Shown here: piece after piece, positions 17,630 through 23,856 of the stretch
Layout of the letters: the number at the start of each line of letters is the position of its first letter
Numbering within the stretch: the first letter of the stretch is position 1
Assembly (NCBI RefSeq): GCF_024320785.1
Contig: NZ_JANDBC010000003.1
Span: 62,001 to 126,000 of the forward strand
Reading direction: 5' to 3'
Origin: Gracilimonas sediminicola
Lineage (GTDB): Bacteria > Bacteroidota > Rhodothermia > Balneolales > Balneolaceae
DNA length: 64,000 nucleotides
Notes under the pieces: generated by a model
Told to the model about the DNA's origin: nothing
The model's input: the letters and a program-made list of their open reading frames with translations, nothing else
The model's database searches: none
Program-made: the position numbers and the translations under genes

Positions 17630-18298
17630 ATGAGTAGACAAAACCCAAACCGTTCTAAAAAACCCTGGCCCACCAAAGATGCCATGGAGCAGGTGTATCA
17701 AAAAAATCTGTGGGGCGGAGAGCATGCAGATTTTTATTCCGGAACCGGTTCGCATCATCCTGAGTTGGTTGAACCTTATGTAGAGGCTGTAGCTACTTTT
17801 CTGCGTTCTTTTGAAGAACCCCCGGTGGTTTGTGATCTGGGATGTGGCGACTTCAACGTTGGCAAGGAGCTGGTAAAGCATACCAAGAAGTATGTGGGGG
17901 TAGATATCGTACCGGATCTTATTGAACGAAACAGAGAGAAATTTGAGGCCGACCACCTGGAATTCCGATGCCTGGATATTGCCGAAGATGAATGGCCGCC
18001 CGGAGATTGTGTGATCCTCAGGCAGGTGTTGCAGCATCTATCGAATGCAGAGATACAGCGTATTGTGTGTAAGCTGTATGATTATAAGTATATCATTTTA
18101 ACCGAACACCTGCCCGAAGGCGATTTTGAACCCAATAAAGACATCATTTCAGGTCAGGGAACCCGGCTTAAAAAGGGGAGCGGGGTTGATTTGCTGGCAC
18201 CACCATTTAACCTTCGGGTTCAAAAAAAAGAACAATGGCTGGCTGTTCCCGCAGTGGAATGGGGCGGGGTTCTGGTGACTACGTTTTACAGATTGTAG
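17630..18298 (+). CDS. Class I SAM-dependent methyltransferase
   Basis: A soluble methyltransferase of about 222 residues. Motif I VVCDLGCGDFNVG (SAM-binding Gly loop) is followed by an acidic residue at the end of the next strand (KYVGVDIVPDLIERN) and LEFRCLDIAEDEWPPGDCVILRQVLQHLS, the motif II-III region. The frame extends upstream to 17594, but the ATG at 17630 (MSRQNPNRSKKPW) gives a more typical basic N-terminus and is preferred. Substrate unknown. It faces away from the amidohydrolase gene and ends next to the REP/RAYT locus. Confidence 0.82.
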   Translation: MSRQNPNRSKKPWPTKDAMEQVYQKNLWGGEHADFYSGTGSHHPELVEPYVEAVATFLRSFEEPPVVCDLGCGDFNVGKELVKHTKKYVGVDIVPDLIERNREKFEADHLEFRCLDIAEDEWPPGDCVILRQVLQHLSNAEIQRIVCKLYDYKYIILTEHLPEGDFEPNKDIISGQGTRLKKGSGVDLLAPPFNLRVQKKEQWLAVPAVEWGGVLVTTFYRL

Positions 18299-18310
18299 GC
18301 CGGGCCTCAA

Positions 18311-18404
18311 GAGGGCAACTAGCCCTCGTTAGCCCTCTTTCCCAACACTGTAGCTCTCGTTCCCAACATCCATGTTGGGAACGCCCGCCCGGACCTCCCG
18401 GTCC
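18311..18404. repeat. REP-like hairpin cluster on the left of the RAYT gene
   Basis: Three hairpins are packed into under 100 bp: GAGGGC-aacta-GCCCTC (18311-18327), a nearly loopless 12-bp stem beginning CGTTCCCAACAT (18358-18383), and GGACC-tccc-GGTCC (18391-18404). A partial extra copy TTTCCCAACACTG lies at 18339-18351. The same two palindromes (TTCCCAACA/TGTTGGGAA and GGACC/GGTCC) recur at 19035-19081 and 19901-19947 in the opposite order, so this cluster is an inverted partner of those units, as REP pairs usually are. Confidence 0.7.
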
Positions 18405-18466
18405 TGATTTAGAATTATTTTGTAAGGAGTTCCATTCTTAGCCCTCTAACTGTTAAAAAAGAAACA

Positions 18467-19003
18467 ATGGGACGAAGCCGATACAAATTTTATGAATCAC
18501 ACTACCCATACTTTGTCAGTAGCACCTTATTGGAAGAGCTTCCGCTATTTTCAAAACCGCAGGTTGCTCAGGTATTACTTGAACAGTTTATGGTGCTGCA
18601 AAATATGAGGTCGGTTAAGGTATATGCGTATGTAATCATGCCTAATCATTTTCATGCGGTGGTACAGGGAGAGCAATTATCAAAAAAGCTCAGGCTTACA
18701 AAATCCTATGCTGCGCGACAGATACTGGAGGTGTTAAAGCGGTATGGACATACCCGGTGGTTGCGGAAGTTGAAAGAATGCAAACGGTCTTATAAAAGGC
18801 ACCGCACCTTTCAAGTGTGGGAAGAGGGGCTGCATCCAAAGCAACTCAGTACGACAGAGATGATGGCTCAGAAGATTGCATACATTCATCAGAATCCTGT
18901 AAAGGCGGGCTGGGTGAATGCTCCGGATGACTGGAGGTATTCATCTGCAGGAAATTACCTGGGCCGGGAGGGATTGATTCCGGTTACCTTATTTGCCGGT
19001 TAA
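18467..19003 (+). CDS. REP-associated tyrosine transposase (RAYT), Y1 family
   Basis: A 178-residue single-domain HUH endonuclease related to IS200/IS605 TnpA. The metal-binding HUH motif is NHFHAVVQ near residues 60-67, preceded by VYAYVIMP, and the C-terminal IAYIHQNPVKAGWV with DDWRYSSAGNY is the RAYT hallmark. RAYTs are single-copy chromosomal relatives of transposases that recognise and cleave REP palindromes and are thought to spread them. Here hairpins flank the gene on both sides in opposite orientation. No insertion-sequence ends or target duplication are visible. The product appears intact. Confidence 0.88.
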   Translation: MGRSRYKFYESHYPYFVSSTLLEELPLFSKPQVAQVLLEQFMVLQNMRSVKVYAYVIMPNHFHAVVQGEQLSKKLRLTKSYAARQILEVLKRYGHTRWLRKLKECKRSYKRHRTFQVWEEGLHPKQLSTTEMMAQKIAYIHQNPVKAGWVNAPDDWRYSSAGNYLGREGLIPVTLFAG

Positions 19004-19019
19004 AGATGTGTTTAGCTTA

Positions 19020-19087
19020 CATGCTTTTGCGCGGGTGGACCGGGTGGTCCACTATAGCATTCCCAACAGGGTTGTTGGGAACGAGGG
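19020..19087. repeat. 68-bp REP unit, copy 1
   Basis: Two hairpins in tandem: GTGGACC-gggt-GGTCCAC (19035-19052) and TTCCCAACA-gggt-TGTTGGGAA (19060-19081), inside a 68-bp unit that recurs almost unchanged at 19886-19953. It lies between the RAYT gene and the higA stop codon. Only a few bases differ between the copies, and these changes keep the stems, which argues for selection on structure. Confidence 0.82.
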
Positions 19088-19098
19088 GAAAACACTTT

Positions 19099-19115
19099 GT
19101 TATGTAACCGGCTCT
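19099..19115 (-). other. attC-like core (R''-type) at the higA stop codon
   Basis: On the minus strand the end of higA reads ACATAACAAAGTGTTTT, with the TAA stop inside the AAC core. The membrane-protein gene at 20031 ends in the near-identical GCATAACAAGGTGTTTAAAC. Stop codons embedded in the first core of an attC are typical of integron gene cassettes. This half-site is followed directly by the REP unit, which may have been inserted into the original site. No integrase gene is in the window. Coordinates cover the core and adjoining bases approximately. Confidence 0.35.
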
Positions 19116-19468
19116 GGTTCTTGAATTAATACTTCTGCCGGGATCCCAAGTTTTTTGTGCAGCAATTTAATATGACGGAGAGAAAGAGAGCGTTTCCCTG
19201 AGAGTATTTCACTTGCTCGTGATTTTGATCCCAACACTTTGGCCAAATCTTTCTGTTGCATTCCTAATTGATCCATGCGAAACTTAATAGCTTCAACGGG
19301 TTTTGGAGCTTCAATAGGGAAATGCTTTTTTTCGTATTCATCCACTAAAATTCCTAATATTTCCAATTCGTCACCTTCGTCACTTCCAGGCTTGGCGTCA
19401 AAGATTTTTTCAATCCGATCTAATGCTCTTTGATAATCGTCTTCGGTATGTATGGGTTGAATCTGCAT
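19100..19468 (-). CDS. higA: HigA-type antitoxin with XRE helix-turn-helix
   Basis: A 122-residue antitoxin. The N-terminal half (QIQPIHTEDDYQRALDRIEKIF and GDELEILGILVDEYEKKH) is the conserved HigA/COG5499 helical segment that wraps the toxin; the C-terminal half is an XRE-type helix-turn-helix (MQQKDLAKVLGSKSRASEILSGKRSLS) that binds the operon's own promoter. It starts 14 bp after the higB stop on the same strand. It neutralises HigB and represses the operon. The stop codon falls in an attC-like core, suggesting that the module arrived as a gene cassette. Confidence 0.88.
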   Translation of the reverse strand: MQIQPIHTEDDYQRALDRIEKIFDAKPGSDEGDELEILGILVDEYEKKHFPIEAPKPVEAIKFRMDQLGMQQKDLAKVLGSKSRASEILSGKRSLSLRHIKLLHKKLGIPAEVLIQEPEPVT

Positions 19469-19482
19469 GATTAATATCCGCT

Positions 19483-19776
19483 TTAAATTGTTGTTGCATC
19501 AATTTTGTCGTATTCAGCATGAGTACCTACAAAACGGATGAATACCTGTCCGTAGTCATAATTAATTTTGACCACCAACCTATAGTTATTGCCCTTGATA
19601 TTGAAAACCACTCGGTTGTCAGGAAGAATACTCGCATGTGGATATTTATTCTTAATGTCAGAAGGTGATTCCCATTGGGAATTCTCTGCTTCAGAAAACC
19701 ATGCCTTTAAAGCATCTTCACTGTCCGAATGATTAATCCAAAACTCCCGTAATGTCTTTCGGGCAAATACTCGCAT
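19483..19776 (-). CDS. higB: HigB-type mRNA interferase toxin
   Basis: A 97-residue RelE-superfamily toxin of the HigB (PF09907) type, which cleaves mRNA on translating ribosomes. Typical features are RVFARKTLREFWINHSDSEDALKAWF at the N-terminus, the middle SDIKNKYPHASILPDNRVVFNIKGNNYRLVVKI and the closing VFIRFVGTHAEYDKID. The toxin-first gene order is normal for hig loci. The operon is bracketed by two copies of a 68-bp REP unit. A degenerate REP remnant (19792-19812) lies just before the start codon, where the HigA operator would be expected. Confidence 0.9.
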   Translation of the reverse strand: MRVFARKTLREFWINHSDSEDALKAWFSEAENSQWESPSDIKNKYPHASILPDNRVVFNIKGNNYRLVVKINYDYGQVFIRFVGTHAEYDKIDATTI

Positions 19777-19791
19777 AAAAGAATATAGAAA

Positions 19792-19812
19792 GTTCCACTA
19801 TTGGGAACAAGA
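19792..19812. repeat. Degenerate REP remnant upstream of higB
   Basis: GTTCC, seven bases, then GGAAC followed by AAGAG. TTGGGAACAAGAG matches the edge of the intact REP hairpins (TTGGGAACGAGGG) at eleven of thirteen bases. It lies 16 bp before the higB ATG and may have been reused as an operator. Confidence 0.35.
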
Positions 19813-19828
19813 GAATAGATAGGTTATA

Positions 19829-19848
19829 TAACGACCCAGCATTTAAAC
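19829..19848 (-). other. attC-like core (R'-type) upstream of higB
   Basis: The 20 bases read on the minus strand as GTTTAAATGCTGGGTCGTTA. They differ at one position from the same stretch in the complete site at 20002-20036. In integron logic this would be the right-hand half of the preceding site, marking the 5' boundary of a higBA cassette. Confidence 0.4.
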
Positions 19849-19885
19849 GGAGCGCGAATTATGAGTTAATAAATGGCAAGAATAT

Positions 19886-19953
19886 CATGCTTTTGCACGG
19901 GTGGACCGGGTGGTCCACTATAGCATTCCCAACAGGGGTGTTGGGAACGAGGG
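19886..19953. repeat. 68-bp REP unit, copy 2
   Basis: Second copy of the unit at 19020-19087: GTGGACC-gggt-GGTCCAC (19901-19918) and TTCCCAACA-gggg-TGTTGGGAA (19926-19947). It stands in direct orientation to copy 1, with the higBA module between them. The region between here and 20002 shows nothing else recognisable. Confidence 0.82.
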
Positions 19954-20001
19954 AAAATCATCTCCAAACTCTTCCATTGATATAGTTGGTTTGAATTAGT
20001 T

Positions 20002-20036
20002 ACCTAACGACCCAGCGTTTAAACACCTTGTTATGC
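20002..20036 (-). other. Short attC-like recombination site after the membrane-protein gene
   Basis: On the minus strand this 35-bp element starts GCATAAC, contains the palindrome GTTTAAAC and ends GTTAGGT, so AAC and GTT cores pair across an imperfect hairpin as in integron attC sites (RYYYAAC ... GTTRRRY). The TAA stop of the preceding gene lies within the first core. It is shorter than usual attC sites (about 57 bp or more), so it may be a truncated or divergent form. Confidence 0.4.
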
Positions 20037-20459
20037 CAATCTATTTGGTTCTGTGAAAAACTTATTCACTTGTTTTGACTTCCAGATTATCAGAGGTATT
20101 GATAAAAAAGTTCCGGTAAACAATAAATAAAACGCTACATATCCAATCTGATAATAAATGTCTTCTGGCGCGAATTCTAAGTAACCTCTTATGGAAATAT
20201 ATATAGCGAGAATAAATAGCAGAAATGAATGAAAAACAGCGCCAAACTTTGCAAATACTTTTCTTTTCCAAATGCCAACAATGACCGTACAGATAAAAAC
20301 AAGGGCGAGAAAATTTAATGCGGTTCCCAAAAAATTTGTTGTCGTAAAACTTGAAAATAATTCGACAACATAGCTATAAGCACCAGCAGCATGTGCAATT
20401 ATAAAGAATAGGGATATTGCTTGATAGAACCACAAAACAATAGGAATCTTTTTAATCAT
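20031..20459 (-). CDS. Small four-helix membrane protein, unknown
   Basis: A 142-residue protein with four predicted membrane helices: about residues 7-28, 40-62, 70-95 and 105-130. It begins MIKKIPIVLWFYQAISLFFI and ends in a short basic tail. I do not recognise a family. The gene is clearly more AT-rich than its neighbours, lies alone, and its TAA stop is embedded in an attC-like core at 20030-20036, all of which fit a horizontally acquired gene cassette. The shifted-frame 69-residue open frame inside it is not considered real. Confidence 0.6.
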   Translation of the reverse strand: MIKKIPIVLWFYQAISLFFIIAHAAGAYSYVVELFSSFTTTNFLGTALNFLALVFICTVIVGIWKRKVFAKFGAVFHSFLLFILAIYISIRGYLEFAPEDIYYQIGYVAFYLLFTGTFLSIPLIIWKSKQVNKFFTEPNRLA

Positions 20460-20838
20460 CTGAATTTCTGAAATTGGTATAACATAATATTATCCAAACG
20501 AGGGTATTGTTAGGGCGAACGAACCGAAACCGCCTTTACACGATTTTTTAACCCTTAGTATTCGCCTAACGTCCGATTTTATAATAAGCGAAGGTGCGAA
20601 AATTCTTTCTAAAAGTACAAACCCATTATTTACAAGTGGCTGAAATGTAAAGGAGTAGGGTATGAGTAGTCTTTACTGGCAGGCAGGCTCCGCAGAAATG
20701 ATAGGATGAGGAAATAGGTAGAATTAAAAGTCATCCTGATCCGCCAGCTGGCGGAGATGGCTCTTAGCCGGAAAACACTTGGTAATCATTTCGTGGCAAA
20801 GGTTCTTCGCTACCGCTCAGAATGACTTTGGTTGGTAT
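20460..20838. other. Gene-free stretch with core-like and dispersed repeats
   Basis: No credible gene was found. Left part: GTTAGGGCGAA (20509-20519) and TTCGCCTAAC (20561-20570) form an imperfect inverted repeat spanning 62 bp; its right core GCCTAAC (20564-20570) reads GTTAGGC on the minus strand, like an attC right end. Right part: the perfect palindrome TCCGCCAGCTGGCGGA (20740-20755) and the motif TTCTTCGCTACCGCTCAG (from 20803), which I recognise as a widely dispersed intergenic repeat in many bacterial genomes. The whole stretch looks like accumulated repeat debris next to the cassette-like locus. Confidence 0.5.
20740..20755. repeat. 16-bp perfect palindrome
   Basis: TCCGCCAGCTGGCGGA is a perfect palindrome in a gene-free region, 84 bp from the end of the DUF1801 gene. 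Function unknown; it resembles fragments of dispersed intergenic repeats. Confidence 0.5.
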
Positions 20839-21237
20839 CTACCGTTTATCCAAATGATACCGCAGCGCCATCTGAATGCAAATCCGAAGTTCTTTTTCAG
20901 GGAGCTCGGTATCGACTGGTAAAAGAATGGCGCGGTTTCCCTCAAAATTCAGCTCATCACCAAACATGCTTCGGTAGGTATCAATCAAAGAGGTATTGCA
21001 GCTTACATACATCCCAATCTGATCCGGGCTTTTCTCCTTCCAGTCGATGCGCAAGGTGGTACCGCTCTTTGGTCGTTTGGTAAGGTAAGCCGGCTCACTC
21101 CATTTCAGCGTTTCCTCCAGTTCCCCCACGCCCTCCGTGCTACCGGCCACCTCATAAATCAGCCCCCGCAACCGCTCCATCTTCACCCTGATATGCTCCG
21201 GGTACGCCTCAAACTTTTCCTTTACACCATTATCCAT
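20839..21237 (-). CDS. DUF1801 (YdhG-like) domain protein
   Basis: A 132-residue soluble protein of the DUF1801/YdhG fold. The family opening is seen in YPEHIRVKMERLRGLIYEVA, followed by ETLKWSEPAYLTKRPKSGTTLRIDWKEKSPDQIGMYVSC and the C-terminal ELRICIQMALRYHLDKR. The family is small, has an alpha/beta fold and no established biochemical role. The gene is preceded by a degenerate tandem repeat separating it from the S9 peptidase gene on the same strand. Confidence 0.8.
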   Translation of the reverse strand: MDNGVKEKFEAYPEHIRVKMERLRGLIYEVAGSTEGVGELEETLKWSEPAYLTKRPKSGTTLRIDWKEKSPDQIGMYVSCNTSLIDTYRSMFGDELNFEGNRAILLPVDTELPEKELRICIQMALRYHLDKR

Positions 21238-21312
21238 TTCTGGTCATTTTTAATCGCTAATCGTCACTGGTCATTAGTCATTGGTCGTTTGACACTCGTC
21301 ACTCGTCGTTTG
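21238..21312. repeat. Degenerate short tandem repeat
   Basis: Between the S9 peptidase stop and the DUF1801 start the sequence is built of imperfect repeats of about 10-11 bases, read on the minus strand as TGACGAGTGAC, TGACCAATGAC and TGACCAGTGAC. The first unit overlaps the peptidase stop codon. No hairpin is formed. Such repeats recur in Bacteroidota intergenic regions; their role is unknown. Confidence 0.55.
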
Positions 21313-23655
21313 TCACTCGTCAATCCCCCCAAACTGATACTCCTTCGGCGGATCCACACCCTTCAAATGTTTCACAAAATAATCCCAGCGCTTTCGCATC
21401 ATATAATCCTCGCTGTAATATCCGTGTCCGCGGTTCGGAAACATGATCATATCAAAGTCTTTGTTGGCTTCAATCAGGGCGTTTACGACCAGCAGTGTGT
21501 TGTAAGGAGGGACGTTGCTGTCGAGTGTACCATGGGTGATCAGCAGCTTGCCTTCCAGGCTGTCGGCCAGTAATTGGTTGGCCTGATTGTCGTAGTTGGT
21601 GGACTGATCATCGGTAGCTCCATCAATGTTGGTAGCTTTGAGCAGCCCCTGCCACTTCTCTCCCCATGGATCAGCATAGTTTCGGTTATCATGGTTACCG
21701 GCGCCTGAAACAGCGACATCATAAAAACCGGGATAGGCGAAAAGGGCACGGGTAGAAGCAAACCCACCTCCGGAATGACCGAAAATCCCCACACGACTTA
21801 TATCCATCCAGGAATGACGGTCACCAAGCTGTTCAATCATGGTAATTTGATCGGGAAGGCCATTGTCGCCCATGTTTCCATAATAGAAGTCATGAAATTC
21901 TTTAGAGCGTCCCGGCGTGCCCATCGCATCAACTTCAACCACGATAAAGCCGAGTTCAGCCAGGGCTTGTTTGTCGGAACGGGCGGCACGGAAAGCGCGA
22001 CTGCCTACACTACCGGTTTGCGGGCCGGGGTAAATGTAATTCAACACAGGGTACGACTCCGATGAGCTGAAATTGGACGGCTTATACATCAATCCGTATA
22101 AATCGGTGACCCCGTCTCTGGCTTTAACGGAAAACGGAACCGGAGGAACCCAGCCGTGGGCCTGCAGTTCTGAGATATCAGCGGATGCAAGTTCAACCAG
22201 CACTTCGCCATCCATGTTTCGAATAACGGAAGTGGGTGGAGTGGTTGGGGTGGAACGGGTATCCACAAAGTAGTTTCCGGATTCAGAGACTTCGATTTCA
22301 TGATGCGCTTCTTCAGGCGTTAGCAGGCGGAGCTCGGTCCCGTCAAAATTCACCCTGTAAAAGTATTCGAAATAGGGATCGCCTTCCTCACTTACCGCAC
22401 CGGTGAAATAGATGGTTCGGGAATCTTCATCCACGTGACGAACCTGATTCACATTCCAGTCGCCGGAGGTAATCTGGTTCTTAAGCTTGCCGGTTTGAAG
22501 GTCATAGAGGTATAAATGTCCCCAGTTATCCCGCTGTGAATACCAAATCACTTCATTGCTTTCGTTCAGCACGTGCCAGTTCACCATGTCGTTACCGGAC
22601 TCGAAAAAGGTGTCGGTTTCTTCAGTCAACACAGACCGAACACTGCCGGTAGTTGGATTAGCGGTTTGAAGGTGCACATCCTGATGATCCCGGGATACAG
22701 TTACAAAAGCCAGCGTATTGCTGTCATTACTCCATTCATTATCCAGGAACGAACCGCTCCAGTCCGCAATATGATCGGTGATGGTTGAACGCTGAGGGTC
22801 AGGAGATTTGCGCAGCCTGACTACTTTCGGTGCAGGTTCCAGGTTAATTACTACCCGGTGAATGCGGAAAATTACACTGTCACCCGGTAAGGGATATTTC
22901 CAGGCCTCCAACTCCGGGTGACCCACTTTAGTGGAAGCGAGGTACATTTCTCCAACACCACGGGCATCCTGTTGAAAGGTCGAAATTCGTTTTGAATCGG
23001 GTGACCATAATACCACGGGGCCGTCTCTTTTCACCCAACCGGCATTGTTGGTGGCATAGCCGAAGTTCTCGCGGCCGTCATAGGTCAGCTGAGTTACCCG
23101 GCCGGTTTCGAGATTCCGCATAAAGAGGTTATGATCCCTGATAAACACCGATTTCTTTCCATCGGGGGAAACTGATTCATTCCAGTAATTGCGGACTTCA
23201 TCGCGGGTGATTTCGCAATCGTAGCCGGTGAGTTCACATTGATACTCTTTGCCATCGGCAGAAAAGGTGATGGCCTCGCCACCGTCGGTAAAGTCAAAAC
23301 TCCGGAAAGGGAGGTCAAGCGGTTCCACATCTTCGCCCATCATTCCTGATAAAACATCAGCCAGCCGGTTATGGTCAAAAGCCCGTTCTTTGGTTCTCGC
23401 TTCGGGATCAGCCATCATAAATTCAGTTCCGTCCGCTAAAGAATGGCGGTAAATAAGGCGGTCATCATCCAGCCATTCCTCTCCGGCAATGGTTCCGTGA
23501 ACCAGATCATTGGTATGTCCGGAAAGCATTTTCTCGGCTCTCTGGTAGTCTTCTTCAGAAACTTTTTCAGAGTAAATTTTACAGCCGGAAGCTATCAGTA
23601 TTAAAGAGGACAGGAGAATGAGGAGAGGGAAAGAGCGATAGGGTAAAAATCTCAT
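21313..23655 (-). CDS. S9 family serine peptidase (dipeptidyl peptidase IV type), lipoprotein
   Basis: A 780-residue two-domain peptidase: an N-terminal beta-propeller of the DPP IV type (about 60-510) and a C-terminal alpha/beta hydrolase. It begins with a lipoprotein signal peptide (LILIASGCKIYSEK), so it is anchored to an envelope membrane. The catalytic residues are visible: Ser in FGHSGGGFAS near residue 626 (the nucleophile elbow is GHSGGG, not the GWSYGG of classical DPP IV), Asp in THGTLDSNVPP and His in NRGHGYYSED. It probably removes dipeptides from peptides in the periplasm or at the surface. The last codons run into a degenerate tandem repeat. Confidence 0.9.
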   Translation of the reverse strand: MRFLPYRSFPLLILLSSLILIASGCKIYSEKVSEEDYQRAEKMLSGHTNDLVHGTIAGEEWLDDDRLIYRHSLADGTEFMMADPEARTKERAFDHNRLADVLSGMMGEDVEPLDLPFRSFDFTDGGEAITFSADGKEYQCELTGYDCEITRDEVRNYWNESVSPDGKKSVFIRDHNLFMRNLETGRVTQLTYDGRENFGYATNNAGWVKRDGPVVLWSPDSKRISTFQQDARGVGEMYLASTKVGHPELEAWKYPLPGDSVIFRIHRVVINLEPAPKVVRLRKSPDPQRSTITDHIADWSGSFLDNEWSNDSNTLAFVTVSRDHQDVHLQTANPTTGSVRSVLTEETDTFFESGNDMVNWHVLNESNEVIWYSQRDNWGHLYLYDLQTGKLKNQITSGDWNVNQVRHVDEDSRTIYFTGAVSEEGDPYFEYFYRVNFDGTELRLLTPEEAHHEIEVSESGNYFVDTRSTPTTPPTSVIRNMDGEVLVELASADISELQAHGWVPPVPFSVKARDGVTDLYGLMYKPSNFSSSESYPVLNYIYPGPQTGSVGSRAFRAARSDKQALAELGFIVVEVDAMGTPGRSKEFHDFYYGNMGDNGLPDQITMIEQLGDRHSWMDISRVGIFGHSGGGFASTRALFAYPGFYDVAVSGAGNHDNRNYADPWGEKWQGLLKATNIDGATDDQSTNYDNQANQLLADSLEGKLLITHGTLDSNVPPYNTLLVVNALIEANKDFDMIMFPNRGHGYYSEDYMMRKRWDYFVKHLKGVDPPKEYQFGGIDE

Positions 23656-23856
23656 AGGGAAATTTAGTTGGTTGTGTTTGGTGTTGCGAATATAGAGAAT
23701 CGTGAGACTTCTTCAAGTAAAAGGTTGTGGTAACATTTTGTTTGTAGCAAAGAATCAGAGTACAAAGCTAATAAATGAAAGACCGTTGGAATGGTTATTT
23801 GTGACAAAATAATATGCCGGTGTTTTAGTCTTCCTGAAAATGCATAAGTTCACCCC

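Noticed and set aside
17513-18037. 174-residue open frame on the minus strand opposite the methyltransferase gene
   Set aside because: It overlaps a clear SAM-binding methyltransferase entirely and has no recognisable motifs; a shadow frame.
18467-19003. RAYT gene as a complete IS200/IS605 insertion sequence
   Set aside because: No TnpB, no conserved left and right ends or insertion tetranucleotide; the flanking hairpins are REP type and recur without the gene.
19020-19953. Two identical 68-bp repeats considered as a CRISPR array
   Set aside because: Only two copies, about 800 bp apart, with a toxin-antitoxin pair between them; no regular spacers and no cas genes.
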